64,000 nucleotides of DNA from Winkia neuii subsp. neuii DSM 8576. GTDB lineage: Bacteria > Actinomycetota > Actinomycetes > Actinomycetales > Actinomycetaceae. The stretch spans positions 1 through 64,000 of the forward strand of contig NZ_ATUW01000003.1 in NCBI RefSeq assembly GCF_000420405.1. The letters run 5' to 3'. The notes under the pieces were generated by a model. It had not been told where the DNA came from, made no database searches, and saw nothing but the letters and a program-made list of their open reading frames with translations. Of the stretch, positions 1 to 12,314 are shown one piece after another (position 1 is the stretch's first letter; every line of letters starts with the position of its first letter). A program made the position numbers and the translations under genes.

Positions 1-127
1 TCACGTGTTACTCACCCGTTCGCCACTCTCACCAAAAGTGCAAGCACCAATGGATCCCGTTCGACTTGCATGTGTTAAGCACGCCGCCAGCGTTCGTCCT
101 GAGCCAGGATCAAACTCTCCAAACAAA
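1..127 (-). rRNA. 16S ribosomal RNA, 5' end only (partial)
   Basis: Read on the minus strand this is the start of a bacterial 16S rRNA. It has the universal forward-primer region (AGAGTTTGATCCTGGCTCAG, complement of 98-117), the following GACGAACGCTGGCGGCGTGC block, and the conserved GCGAACGGGTGAGTAACACG at the window edge. Only about the first 125 bases are present; the rest of the gene and any 23S/5S genes lie left of the window. The mature 5' end is placed about ten bases before the AGAGTTTG motif by analogy with known 16S genes, so it is uncertain by a few bases. Confidence 0.97.
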
Positions 128-366
128 AACATTCAGAAAACACCCAAAAAAGGGCAATCCCAACCAAAAAAACAAAAAACAGACTCACACAACCAAAAAA
201 GAAGTGCAAAGCCCACACACAAAAAAGAGCAAAAAACAAAAACACACTATCGAGAACAAAAACAACCCCACCACACCAAACAACCAACCAAAACAGCCAG
301 CCACCTGGGGGCACACCAAAAAACCAAACCCCAAACAAGAGCCCGATCTCTCGGCAACAGAAAACT
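128..366 (-). other. 16S rRNA leader, strongly G/U-rich transcript
   Basis: This stretch lies between the promoter and the 16S gene. The plus strand is almost all A and C, so the pre-rRNA leader is almost all U and G and can form little internal structure. On the minus strand a block reading GTTCTCGATAGTGTG (complement of 243-257) resembles the conserved leader element of actinobacterial rRNA operons (GAGAACTC-ATAGTGTG type), which is linked with antitermination and processing. Open frames here are low-complexity K/Q/P/T-rich translations and are not genes. Confidence 0.7.
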
Positions 367-396
367 ACTCTAAGCTATTTCTTCCAAGTTTGTCAA
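367..396 (-). promoter_or_regulatory. Promoter of the rRNA operon
   Basis: On the minus strand there is a perfect -35 TTGACA (complement of 391-396), an 18-base spacer and a -10 TAGAGT (complement of 367-372). It sits about 240 bases upstream of the 16S start and points at it. A second weaker -10-like TATATT lies further upstream near 480. A strong sigma-70 type promoter is expected for an rRNA operon. Confidence 0.75.
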
Positions 397-510
397 CTCT
401 GTTTCCAGTGAGACAGGCCTCAGAAGCGCTATTTGGTTTTCCAATCTCCCGTCGTTTCCGCCGGGCGACAGGAAACAATATAAACAGATTCCCCCAGCCC
501 ATTACAAATC

Positions 511-542
511 AGCGGCAGGTGAGCATGCGCACACCTGCCGCT
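511..542 (-). terminator. Hairpin terminator after the malic enzyme gene
   Basis: A perfect 11-base inverted repeat (AGCGGCAGGTG and CACCTGCCGCT) with a 10-base loop lies 22 bases after the malic enzyme stop codon. In the direction of transcription it is followed by GATTTGTAAT, a weak T-rich tail. It separates the gatCAB-malic enzyme unit from the rRNA promoter region. Confidence 0.65.
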
Positions 543-564
543 GAACTGGGAGTTTAGCTAACTA

Positions 565-1989
565 TTAGTAGTCTACGTGCTCCTGAGCGGCAATTTCATG
601 ATGCGGCAGATCAGTTACCGCCTTCTTCACTGCCTCCGCGACAGCAGTAGCTACCCCAGGATGGAAAACGCCCGGGATTATGTAGTCAACCGATAGTTCT
701 GCCTCGGATATCACCTCGGCGATAGCTACAGCTGCCACCCGCAGCACCTCGGTAGTGATGTGCGAGACGCGAGCATCGAGCAGCCCGCGGAACAGCCCGG
801 GGAACGCCAACACATTGTTGATCTGATTCGGGAAGTCAGACCTGCCAGTGGCCACAATCTTGGCATATTTCGATGCCTCCATCGGATCCACCTCGGGCGT
901 TGGATTTGCCATAGCAAAGACAATCGCATCTTCCGCCATCTGCGCGATGTCTTCCCCGCTCAAGATTCCCCCATGGGAAACCCCAATAAAAACATCGGCC
1001 CCGCGCAACCCGTCTTTCAGCGAACCGCGTACCTTGCGAGGATTAGTATGCTCAGCAAGCCATCTGCGTGCCGGGTGCATGCCCTCGACCTCGTCAGAAA
1101 CCAAGGCCCCAGAACGGCCGTAGCCCACAATGTCGCGAGCCCCCTGAGCCAGTAGCAATTTGATGATCGCCGACCCCGCAGCGCCCACTCCCGACACCAC
1201 TATCCGAATGTCAGAAATATCCTTGCCTACGAGCTTCAAAGCATTCAGCAAAGCCGCCAAAGTAACAATGGCAGTTCCATGCTGATCATCGTGGAACACC
1301 GGGATATCGAGCTCATTGCGGAGCCGCTCCTCGATCTCAAAACACCGCGGAGCAGAAATGTCCTCGAGATTAATACCTCCGTAGGCAGGGGCAATGGCCT
1401 TCACAATGTTCACAATTTCATCGGTGTCTTTGGTATCCAGAGCAACCGGCCAAGCGTCAACCCCACCAAACTGCTTGAACAGACAGGCCTTGCCCTCCAT
1501 GACAGGCATTGCCGCCTCGGGGCCAATGTCGCCAAGGCCAAGCACCGCGGTGCCATCAGTAACTACCGCCACAGTATTCTTCTTGACCGTGAGCGAAAAA
1601 GCTTTCGACGGCTCGTCGTGAATAGCCGTGCACACTCGCGCCACCCCGGGCGTATACACCCGAGACAAATCGTCGCGGTTTCGAATCGGACTCTTAGGCG
1701 CCACCTCCAACTTGCCCCCAACGTGGGCTAAAAAGGTCGCATCCGAAACAGCCAACACCTGTACGCCCTCTGTACTTTGTAAAAGGGAGGCCAACTGCCT
1801 GCGATGGCCGCTATCGCGGGTGTCGCAAGTCAAGTCCACAGTCAGCCGGGCGCCCCCAGAATGGGCCACGTCCAGCCCCGTGATCTCGGCTCCCGTGGAA
1901 GTTACCAAATCGACAATCTGCCCGGCTGAAACTGCTGCCGAGGAAAGAAGCAACCGAAACTGGACGGTGTAAGAAGGTGAAGTCCTCAT
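565..1989 (-). CDS. NAD(P)-dependent malic enzyme with N-terminal ACT-like domain
   Basis: The 474-residue protein would decarboxylate malate to pyruvate with reduction of NAD(P), in the cytoplasm. The first 90 or so residues look like an ACT-type regulatory domain (short beta-alpha repeats ending at [11 protein letters not shown]). The malic enzyme signature follows: [12 protein letters not shown], the metal-binding [12 protein letters not shown], and the dinucleotide-binding GVGAAGSAI. Length fits the short bacterial malic enzymes with an ACT domain. The start ATG overlaps the gatB stop in an ATGA, so it is translationally coupled to gatB and is the last gene of the gatC-gatA-gatB unit. A hairpin follows. 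Whether it prefers NAD or NADP cannot be told from the sequence. Confidence 0.93.
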   Translation of the reverse strand: MRTSPSYTVQFRLLLSSAAVSAGQIVDLVTSTGAEITGLDVAHSGGARLTVDLTCDTRDSGHRRQLASLLQSTEGVQVLAVSDATFLAHVGGKLEVAPKSPIRNRDDLSRVYTPGVARVCTAIHDEPSKAFSLTVKKNTVAVVTDGTAVLGLGDIGPEAAMPVMEGKACLFKQFGGVDAWPVALDTKDTDEIVNIVKAIAPAYGGINLEDISAPRCFEIEERLRNELDIPVFHDDQHGTAIVTLAALLNALKLVGKDISDIRIVVSGVGAAGSAIIKLLLAQGARDIVGYGRSGALVSDEVEGMHPARRWLAEHTNPRKVRGSLKDGLRGADVFIGVSHGGILSGEDIAQMAEDAIVFAMANPTPEVDPMEASKYAKIVATGRSDFPNQINNVLAFPGLFRGLLDARVSHITTEVLRVAAVAIAEVISEAELSVDYIIPGVFHPGVATAVAEAVKKAVTDLPHHEIAAQEHVDY

Positions 1990-3485
1990 TTATCCTGGCA
2001 TGCCTTCAATAGAAGTTGGCTGGCCTTCGCAGCGTCGGCCTTACCCCGCATTTCCTTCATTACCTGCCCCACGAGAGCGCCAACAGCCTTGGTCTTACCC
2101 CCCTGGATCTTGGCAACAATATCGGGATTAGCCTCGACCACCTTTGCCACTGCGGCATCCAATGCGCCGTCGTCCTGAACGAGCTCGAGGCCCCGCGCAG
2201 ACATTACCGTAGCCGGATCGCCCTCGCCGTCAAGCACTCCTTCAAGGCACTTACGCGCCAGTTTGTCGGTAAGCTTGCCCTGATCAACGAGCTTTTGCAG
2301 CTCAGCAATCTGGGTTGGCGTTACAGCAAGCTCGTCGAGTTCCACGCCGCGATCCTTAGCGGCACGCGACAACTCGGTCATCCACCATTTCCTGGCTGCG
2401 GCAGGCTTGGTACCAGCATCGACCGTTTGCACGATTAGATCCAACGCCCCCGCGTTGACGACATCGCGCATCTCCATATCGGTAAAGCCATACTCCTCGC
2501 GCAACCGGCGCCTGCGGGCAACCGGAAGTTCCGGAAGAGACTCGCGCAACTGCTCAACCCACTCCCGCGCAGGGGCCACCGGTACCAAATCCGGCTCCGG
2601 GAAGTAACGGTAATCCTCAGCATCCGATTTCTCGCGCCCCGAAGAAGTAGTGGAATCCTCCTCGTGCCAGTGGCGGGTCTCCTGAATAACCTTTCCGCCC
2701 TTCGACAATATGGCACCCTGGCGCCGCATTTCGTAGCGAACAGTCTTATCAATGGCCCTGAACGAGTTCACGTTCTTCGTTTCCGTACGAGTGCCCAATG
2801 GAGAAGAGGGATCCTTGCGCAACGAAACGTTCACGTCCGCGCGCACATTGCCGCGCTCCATGCGGGCCTCAGACACGTCCAACGCCCGGAAAATATCGCG
2901 CAGCGTCTGCACGTACTTAGCAGCCACCTCAGGAGCTCGCTCCCCAGCCCCCTCAATGGGACGAGTAACGATTTCAACCAGCGGCACCCCAGCACGGTTG
3001 TAGTCAACCAGAGAGTATGCCGCCCCCTGAATGCGCCCCTCGGCACCCCCAATGTGAGTGTTCTTGCCCGCATCCTCTTCCATGTGGGCACGTTCAATAT
3101 CGACCCGGAACATACTCCCGTCGTCAAGCTCTACATCTACGTAGCCGTCGTATGCAATAGGCTCGTCGTACTGTGAAGTTTGGAAGGCCTTAACCAAATC
3201 CGGATAGAAATAGTTCTTGCGGGCGAAGCGGCAGAACTCGGCAATATTGCAATTCAGCGCCAGCCCAATCTTGATTGCGTACTCGACCGCCTTGTGGTTG
3301 ACCACCGGCAGCGACCCGGGCAATCCCAAAGAAACAGGCGTAATCTGAGTGTTTGGCTCGCCCCCAAAGGCATTTGGGGCAGCGTCAAACATTTTAGTCT
3401 TGGTCCCCAGTTCTACGTGTACTTCAATACCGAGGACGGGATCAAAGTTCGCTACCACGTCCTCGTACTTCATCAACGTGCTCAC
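1986..3485 (-). CDS. gatB: Aspartyl/glutamyl-tRNA amidotransferase subunit B
   Basis: GatB is the kinase and tRNA-binding subunit of GatCAB, which converts Glu-tRNA(Gln) and Asp-tRNA(Asn) to the amide forms. The N-terminal [15 protein letters not shown] and the EIVTRP and [11 protein letters not shown] blocks are typical of the GatB catalytic domain. The C-terminal 150 residues are the helical GatB/YqeY tail domain. I place the start at a GTG that overlaps the gatA stop as GTGA, with GGAGG seven bases upstream. An upstream in-frame ATG would put five extra residues inside gatA, and an ATG four codons downstream is also possible. Length of about 499 residues is normal. Confidence 0.97.
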   Translation of the reverse strand: MSTLMKYEDVVANFDPVLGIEVHVELGTKTKMFDAAPNAFGGEPNTQITPVSLGLPGSLPVVNHKAVEYAIKIGLALNCNIAEFCRFARKNYFYPDLVKAFQTSQYDEPIAYDGYVDVELDDGSMFRVDIERAHMEEDAGKNTHIGGAEGRIQGAAYSLVDYNRAGVPLVEIVTRPIEGAGERAPEVAAKYVQTLRDIFRALDVSEARMERGNVRADVNVSLRKDPSSPLGTRTETKNVNSFRAIDKTVRYEMRRQGAILSKGGKVIQETRHWHEEDSTTSSGREKSDAEDYRYFPEPDLVPVAPAREWVEQLRESLPELPVARRRRLREEYGFTDMEMRDVVNAGALDLIVQTVDAGTKPAAARKWWMTELSRAAKDRGVELDELAVTPTQIAELQKLVDQGKLTDKLARKCLEGVLDGEGDPATVMSARGLELVQDDGALDAAVAKVVEANPDIVAKIQGGKTKAVGALVGQVMKEMRGKADAAKASQLLLKACQDK

Positions 3486-4984
3486 TTGTCTTCCTCCCAC
3501 GTCTTAGCCGGGCAGTAATCCGGCAAATCAGCCTCTACAACGCTCTCAACTGCTGCAGCGGCAGCATACATTTGCTTATCCTGGCGCGCCGGAGCGAGTA
3601 CCTGCAGCCCCACCGGTAAGCCTTCCTTTGGATCCAAACCAATCGGTACCGATACCCCGGGAATGCCAGCCAAGTTCGAAGGAATAGTAGTGACGTCACC
3701 CAAGTACATAGCCAACGGATCGTCTAACTTCTGCCCAAACTTCCAGGGAACTGTGGGAGCTGTGGGAGACATCAGTACATCCACCTGCCCAAACACCTTC
3801 TCGAGATCGCGCTGGACCAAAGTGCGTACCTTCTGCGCACTGCCGTAGTAGGCATCGTAGTAACCAGCCGACAACACGTGCGTGCCCAGAATAATGCGCC
3901 GCTTTACCTCGTCGCCAAAGCCGGCCTCGCGAGTTGCAGCCATGACTCGTTCGGCAGTAACGTGCCCTTCCTTCGGTTCCACTCGCAAGCCGTAGCGAAC
4001 CCCGTCGAAACGGGCCAAGTTGGAGCTAACCTCGGCAGGCATAATCAGGTAATAAGCCGAAAGAGCATATTCGAACGACGGACAATCGACCTCGACTACC
4101 TCAGCTCCAGCCTCCCGCAAGGAATCGATGACCCTGTTAAACGTAGAAACTACGCCCTCCTGGTATCCCTCGCCCTGCAGCTGCTTGACAATGCCAACGC
4201 GCAAACCCTTGGCACTACCGGAGCGCACAGCCCCAGAAAGATCAGCAACCGGTTCATCCAACGAAGTAGAATCAGCCGGATCATGCCCCCCAATGAGCTC
4301 CTGCAGCGCCGCCGCATCGGCCAGCGTACGCGCACAAGGACCAATCTGATCGAGAGAAGAAGCCATTGCCACCAAACCGTAACGGGAAACCGCTCCATAT
4401 GTAGGCTTCACACCTACAGTGCCGGTAAACGCAGCTGGCTGACGTATAGACCCGCCAGTATCGGAACCTAGTGCAAAAGGAACCATAAAGGCGCTCACAG
4501 CGGCCGCACTGCCCCCGCCAGAACCGCCGGGGATGCGATCCAAATCCCACGGGTTATGCGTGGAGCCGAACGCAGAATGCTCAGTGGAAGAGCCCATGGC
4601 GAATTCGTCCATGTTGGTCTTGCCAACAATAGGCAGCATAGCCTTCTTCAACGTCGAAACTACCGTGGCATCGTAGGGAGGCAGCCACCCCTCTAAAATC
4701 TTAGACGCACAAGTGGTGGGTACTCCGCGGGTGACAATATTATCCTTTACCGCAATAGGAACCCCAGCCAACGGGTGCAATTCCTTGCCCTGCTCGCGTG
4801 CTTCATCGACACGCCGCGCAGTAGCCAAAGCCCCCTCGGCATCCACGTGCAAAAATGCGTGCACTTTCGAATCGAACGCTTCAATGCGATCCAAACAGGC
4901 TTGCGTCAACTCAACCGAGGTGATCTCGCCGGCCCGCAGCTTTTCAGCCATTGCCAGCGCAGACAACTGCAAAATGCTGTTCAT
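3482..4984 (-). CDS. gatA: Aspartyl/glutamyl-tRNA amidotransferase subunit A
   Basis: GatA is the glutaminase subunit of GatCAB and releases ammonia from glutamine for the amidation carried out on GatB. It is an amidase-signature protein of 500 residues. The catalytic Ser-cisSer-Lys triad is visible as K80 (IAVKDNI), S155 (in [11 protein letters not shown]) and S179 (in [10 protein letters not shown]). The ATG directly abuts the gatC stop codon, and its Shine-Dalgarno GGGAGG lies inside the end of gatC. Its own stop overlaps the gatB start. All signs are of tight translational coupling and fixed subunit ratios. Confidence 0.98.
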   Translation of the reverse strand: MNSILQLSALAMAEKLRAGEITSVELTQACLDRIEAFDSKVHAFLHVDAEGALATARRVDEAREQGKELHPLAGVPIAVKDNIVTRGVPTTCASKILEGWLPPYDATVVSTLKKAMLPIVGKTNMDEFAMGSSTEHSAFGSTHNPWDLDRIPGGSGGGSAAAVSAFMVPFALGSDTGGSIRQPAAFTGTVGVKPTYGAVSRYGLVAMASSLDQIGPCARTLADAAALQELIGGHDPADSTSLDEPVADLSGAVRSGSAKGLRVGIVKQLQGEGYQEGVVSTFNRVIDSLREAGAEVVEVDCPSFEYALSAYYLIMPAEVSSNLARFDGVRYGLRVEPKEGHVTAERVMAATREAGFGDEVKRRIILGTHVLSAGYYDAYYGSAQKVRTLVQRDLEKVFGQVDVLMSPTAPTVPWKFGQKLDDPLAMYLGDVTTIPSNLAGIPGVSVPIGLDPKEGLPVGLQVLAPARQDKQMYAAAAAVESVVEADLPDYCPAKTWEEDK

Positions 4985-5281
4985 TTATTCCTCCCCCAAA
5001 ATCTGCGCAACCTTGAACTGGCCTCGCTCCGACTCGGGTGCGGCACGCAAAACTTCGTCCCGATCCAAAGTGGGTCCAACCTCGTCCTCGCGCATCACAT
5101 TCTGCAACGCGATCGGGTGAGAAGTAGCTGGAACATCAGGAGTGGCAACCTCAGACACGCGCGAAACCGCATCTGCAATCTGGTCAAGTTCACCAGCAAG
5201 TCGCGTAATCTCCGAATCAGTAAGTGCAATACGGGCCAGCCCAGCTAACCGGGCGACCTCTTCAGTGGAAATAGTCGACAT
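4985..5281 (-). CDS. gatC: Aspartyl/glutamyl-tRNA amidotransferase subunit C
   Basis: GatC is the small subunit that wraps around GatA and stabilises the complex. The 98-residue protein has the family pattern: EEVARLAGLARIALTDSEI at the N-terminus, a helix ELDQIADAVSRVSEVAT, then MREDEVGPTLDRDEVL near the C-terminus. It is the first gene of the gatC-gatA-gatB-malic enzyme unit. Its promoter must lie in the 75 bases shared with the divergent cardiolipin synthase gene; no clear -35/-10 pair was picked out there. Confidence 0.95.
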   Translation of the reverse strand: MSTISTEEVARLAGLARIALTDSEITRLAGELDQIADAVSRVSEVATPDVPATSHPIALQNVMREDEVGPTLDRDEVLRAAPESERGQFKVAQILGEE

Positions 5282-5356
5282 GCTTCGATGGTACCTTCTC
5301 GGCCCGGCAACGAGCTAAGCGGCCCGCAAAAAAACTAGCCGCGATAGAGTAACCCC

Positions 5357-9030
<3,674 letters not shown>

Positions 9031-9069
9031 TACGACCATGGCCTGACCACTTTTTCTACGGTAAGAACC

Positions 9070-11859
9070 ATGAAGCAACTTCTCCTGACCCCACTGGAAG
9101 GCCCTCAAGCCGGCTGCCCGACGCCACTTGTCGAGGGCGTGCTGGGGCGAGGCCTTGTTGCAGATCCCACGGCCTCCAGAAAGCAGGTGCAGGTGAGGCG
9201 CGTTCGCTCCACTTTCCGGGCCCACGCCCTCGCCCGCCACAACTTACCGCGAGTACTCTTCGGGAGGTGGTGGCTTTCCAAGCGTTCCTTTAGGATCCAT
9301 CCGGGCACCTGCTTTCAACTCGGACAGACAAGGGTAAGGGTATGCGCCCGCCCAAACGATCTGCGCTATCGCAAGCCTCAGCTGCGTCAGAGGGAATTGA
9401 ACCGCGCCATATTTTTTCTCCCCTTGTTAGTGATGCCACTGTTCCTGTTCAGGACGTTCGCGGCAAATTGGCTGCTGCTAGGCGTTCTGGCAGCTATAAC
9501 GGCCGCGGTGGGTGGGATTGGCATTTATAAGTGGCGCGTGCAAATACGGCAAAAACTCCCTTTGCCAACCCCGTGGGGGCTGTATTTGCGGGCACAGAGC
9601 GTGCAAGCTCCATCTACGCATTCGGGGCCTTTAGTGGCATGGATTTCAGATCCGAAAAAGGGTGAGATTCTGAAGGTCGAGCCCGGCGAATGCGTCTATT
9701 TGGTGGGCCGACACTCCTCGGCAAACCTGTGGTGGTGGCTGGCCCAATGCGGAGCAGAAATTTCCGCGGGCGAGGACTGTTACAAGGTCTCTTGGAAAGA
9801 TGGTGAGGCCACCCTGGCGGCAGTATCTGACGAGGGCGAAGTTCCTGCCGCGGCAACTCGAATAGTGCTGGTTGACTCCCCCGTCGGGGTATCGCACAGC
9901 TGGTTTGCCAACTTTTTGAATTCGGGCGCCAAAATGCCAGAGGTGGTATTGACCGAAATGCCAGCAGAAACAGTCAAGGGAACGCTATGGCAGCACCCCT
10001 CCAACAGGGTGCAGATAGGCCAGGATACCTCTGGCCCAGTATTTCTAGATTTGGCTGACGGTCCCCACGCTTTAGTAGCGGGTACTACAGGGGCAGGTAA
10101 ATCGGAAGCGCTAACAACTTGGCTGCTGCAACTCGCATTGGCCGCTCCCCCGTGGCAACTCAACTTCATCCTTGTCGATTACAAAGGTGGGGCTGCCTTC
10201 GGCCCGTTAGAAGGCCTACCCCATGTAGCCGGAATGTTGACGAACCTGGATTCTGGGGCCACAGAACGAGCCCTTTCGTCGCTAATGGCCGAACTAAAAC
10301 GGCGCGAACGTGCACAGGCACAAGGCGAAGCCCCCGGCCCGCGCCTAGTCATAGTGGTAGACGAATTTCGCGAGCTAGCTCTGACCCACCCCAAGATCCT
10401 AGAAGATCTAACCCGCATTGCTGCGCTCGGCCGCTCGCTCGGAGTATCTCTAGTGCTTGCAACTCAACGTCCCGGCGGCGTAGTGGATTCGCATATTCGT
10501 GCCAACGCCTCGATCAGACTCTGCCTACGGGTACTTGAAGCCACCGATTCCATGGATGTGCTTGGGGACGCTACCGCCGCTTCTCTGCCGGCGATCCCAG
10601 GCAGAGCAATTCTCGAAGCCGCAGGCTCGCGAAGGGACGTCCAAATCTCCTGGACGAAACCTGAGGTAGCCATGGCCATAGTTAGGCGCATCCAAGCTGC
10701 AACCGATTTCGTTGCCTCGGCCCCCTGGGCCCCAGAGCTGCCACGTGCGCTACCACTTTGCGAGGCCGCCGCAGGAGGTGGAAGCGGAAGCGTGCTCGGA
10801 GAGGCAGACTACCCTGACCGCCAATGCACAGACAGTTTCTGCCTTCCCACCCTCGGAAAAATCCTGCTCTGCGGCCCTACCCGCATGGGTGCTACAACCG
10901 CCGCAAAAACGTTAGCCTGCCAAGTAGTGGGCAGGCCCGTACACGTGTTCACTTCACGGCCAAGCGAATGGAAAGGAGCCACCACCGTAATAGACGCCCC
11001 CTGCCTGCAGGCACAAGGCCTGTCACTTCTCTTAGCGGGGCAGAGTGCAGGAGCACTGGTAATTATCGACGGGATAGAAGCGCTACTTGCAAACCTAGAT
11101 TTATCGGAGGGGACCGGAATAGGTCTGGAATTATTAGAACAGCTGTGCCGAATGGATGGGATCGACCTAGTGGTTACTGTCCGCCCAGCTCAGACGGGCG
11201 CTCGTTGGTGTGCCAACTTCTCCACTCGCATATATCTAGGCCTTACAGATCCCCTCGACATAGCCCGAGTAGGACTAAAAGCTAAAGATGCGGCCCAGCT
11301 CAAAAATCCAGGCAGGGCGCTCGTAGTGACACAGGAAAAAACAGTAGTACAAATAGCCCTACCAGAGGCACTGTCCGCAGCAGGTATGCCGCTAGTCAGC
11401 ACACTACCGCAGCCAGGAACTATAGCTGGAGTGGGCATTGGCTGGCAGGGGCCACTTGGAACGCCTTGGGTACCGAGCCCCGGCAGATGGCTGATAGCTG
11501 GGCCAGCAGGCTCCGGCAAATCTACCCTGTGCAGCGCCCTCGCAAGAGCTCTCGCTATAGAACCTGAGCAGGTTATAGATTCAGCAAAAGGATCGCGCCC
11601 ACCCATCACTGACTCAACCACTCTTCTCACCTGCTCAATCACTGAACTGACTACCGCCTTTTCAGGGCCACTAAGCGACTACGCGGCCAACGCCAAGATC
11701 GTTGTTTTAGCACCGAACTCGGCAATTCGAAGCTGGGCTCGAGACTACGACCTAACGGGCATGCTGCCGCTCCCCGGGCAGACCAAGCCAGGGCGGGGTA
11801 TTTATTTCGACGGAGCGGAGGCTAAGGTGATCCAAACCACCGCCAGAACTGCGCTGTGA
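9070..11859 (+). CDS. FHA-like, membrane-anchored FtsK/SpoIIIE family ATPase (EssC/EccC-like)
   Basis: The 929-residue protein resembles the motor ATPases of type VII secretion. Residues 1-95 look like a degenerate FHA domain (VLGRGLVADPTASRKQV, later CFQLGQTRVRV). Two membrane helices lie at about 112-155. The first ATPase domain has a full Walker A (GTTGAGKSE, about 338) and Walker B (LVIVVDEFRELAL, about 427), and the DYKGGAAF and ATQRPGG motifs of the FtsK fold. A second domain has a broken Walker A (GPTRMGATTAAK, lysine missing) and a third an intact GPAGSGKST near 810. No WXG100, EccB, EccD or EccE gene is seen nearby, so its substrate is unknown. The ATG at 9070 is preferred because it begins the FHA-like part; an upstream start would run into ligA. 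Confidence 0.8.
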   Translation: MKQLLLTPLEGPQAGCPTPLVEGVLGRGLVADPTASRKQVQVRRVRSTFRAHALARHNLPRVLFGRWWLSKRSFRIHPGTCFQLGQTRVRVCARPNDLRYRKPQLRQRELNRAIFFLPLLVMPLFLFRTFAANWLLLGVLAAITAAVGGIGIYKWRVQIRQKLPLPTPWGLYLRAQSVQAPSTHSGPLVAWISDPKKGEILKVEPGECVYLVGRHSSANLWWWLAQCGAEISAGEDCYKVSWKDGEATLAAVSDEGEVPAAATRIVLVDSPVGVSHSWFANFLNSGAKMPEVVLTEMPAETVKGTLWQHPSNRVQIGQDTSGPVFLDLADGPHALVAGTTGAGKSEALTTWLLQLALAAPPWQLNFILVDYKGGAAFGPLEGLPHVAGMLTNLDSGATERALSSLMAELKRRERAQAQGEAPGPRLVIVVDEFRELALTHPKILEDLTRIAALGRSLGVSLVLATQRPGGVVDSHIRANASIRLCLRVLEATDSMDVLGDATAASLPAIPGRAILEAAGSRRDVQISWTKPEVAMAIVRRIQAATDFVASAPWAPELPRALPLCEAAAGGGSGSVLGEADYPDRQCTDSFCLPTLGKILLCGPTRMGATTAAKTLACQVVGRPVHVFTSRPSEWKGATTVIDAPCLQAQGLSLLLAGQSAGALVIIDGIEALLANLDLSEGTGIGLELLEQLCRMDGIDLVVTVRPAQTGARWCANFSTRIYLGLTDPLDIARVGLKAKDAAQLKNPGRALVVTQEKTVVQIALPEALSAAGMPLVSTLPQPGTIAGVGIGWQGPLGTPWVPSPGRWLIAGPAGSGKSTLCSALARALAIEPEQVIDSAKGSRPPITDSTTLLTCSITELTTAFSGPLSDYAANAKIVVLAPNSAIRSWARDYDLTGMLPLPGQTKPGRGIYFDGAEAKVIQTTARTAL

Positions 11860-11902
11860 CTATTCCCACCCTCCAACCAACTAATACGACACTCAAAACC
11901 CT

Positions 11903-11961
11903 TGCAAAACGTTGCAGAGATAAGAAAAATGGATACACGTTCCAATCTGCGTTAACGCAGA
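11903..11961 (+). promoter_or_regulatory. Two palindromes upstream of whiB1
   Basis: A 16-base perfect palindrome TCTGCGTTAACGCAGA lies at 11946-11961, 45 bases before the whiB1 start. An inverted repeat TGCAA-AACG-TTGCA lies at 11903-11916, close to -35-like TTGCA sequences. Their position fits an operator and promoter region for whiB1. The protein that binds is not known; the sites do not match the CRP-type TGTGA-N6-TCACA seen upstream of mycobacterial whiB1. Confidence 0.45.
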
Positions 11962-12006
11962 AGTCATCTCGGGGACACCTACTGTTCCCAATCGAAGGAG
12001 TGCCCA

Positions 12007-12255
12007 ATGGATTGGCGTAGCCGTGCTGCCTGCCTGACAGTCGATCCCGAACTGTTTTTTCCAATCGGAAATACCGGGCCAGCTATTGCTCAGGCAGAGG
12101 AAGCGAAGCTAGTTTGCAACAAATGTGACGTGCAAGAAACCTGTCTAAAATGGGCAATCGAAAACCATCAGGATTCTGGTGTCTGGGGCGGCAAGAGCGA
12201 AGACGAAAGGCGTTCCATGCGCCGTCGTGCCGCTCGCGCACGCCGCGCTAGCTAA
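12007..12255 (+). CDS. whiB1: WhiB1-type iron-sulfur transcriptional regulator
   Basis: WhiB proteins are small actinobacterial regulators with a [4Fe-4S] cluster that bind the main sigma factor and respond to redox or nitric oxide. The 82-residue protein has the four cluster cysteines C9, C37, C40 and C46, the GVWGG turn at 58-62, and a basic C-terminal tail (RRSMRRRAARARRAS). The opening MDWRSRAACLTVDPELFFP and QDSGVWGGKSEDERR are those of the WhiB1 class. A good ribosome site (GAAGGAG) precedes the ATG. Two palindromes lie upstream, and a strong terminator follows. Confidence 0.95.
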   Translation: MDWRSRAACLTVDPELFFPIGNTGPAIAQAEEAKLVCNKCDVQETCLKWAIENHQDSGVWGGKSEDERRSMRRRAARARRAS

Positions 12256-12265
12256 GCGCAACGAT

Positions 12266-12302
12266 AATAGTTTGTGCGGGGCAACGCCCCGCACAAACTA
12301 TT
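12266..12302. terminator. Bidirectional terminator between whiB1 and pdtaS
   Basis: A perfect 17-base inverted repeat (AATAGTTTGTGCGGGGC and its complement) with an AAC loop lies between the convergent whiB1 and histidine kinase genes. The GC-rich inner stem and A/T-rich outer ends give a U-rich tail in both directions, so it can stop transcription from either side. Confidence 0.9.
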
Positions 12303-12314
12303 TAACGGCCGCGA

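Noticed and set aside
5-557. Open frames across the rRNA leader in both directions
   Set aside because: They translate the A/C-rich leader into K/Q/T/P- or F/V/W-rich low-complexity sequence and run into the 16S gene; no coding signal.
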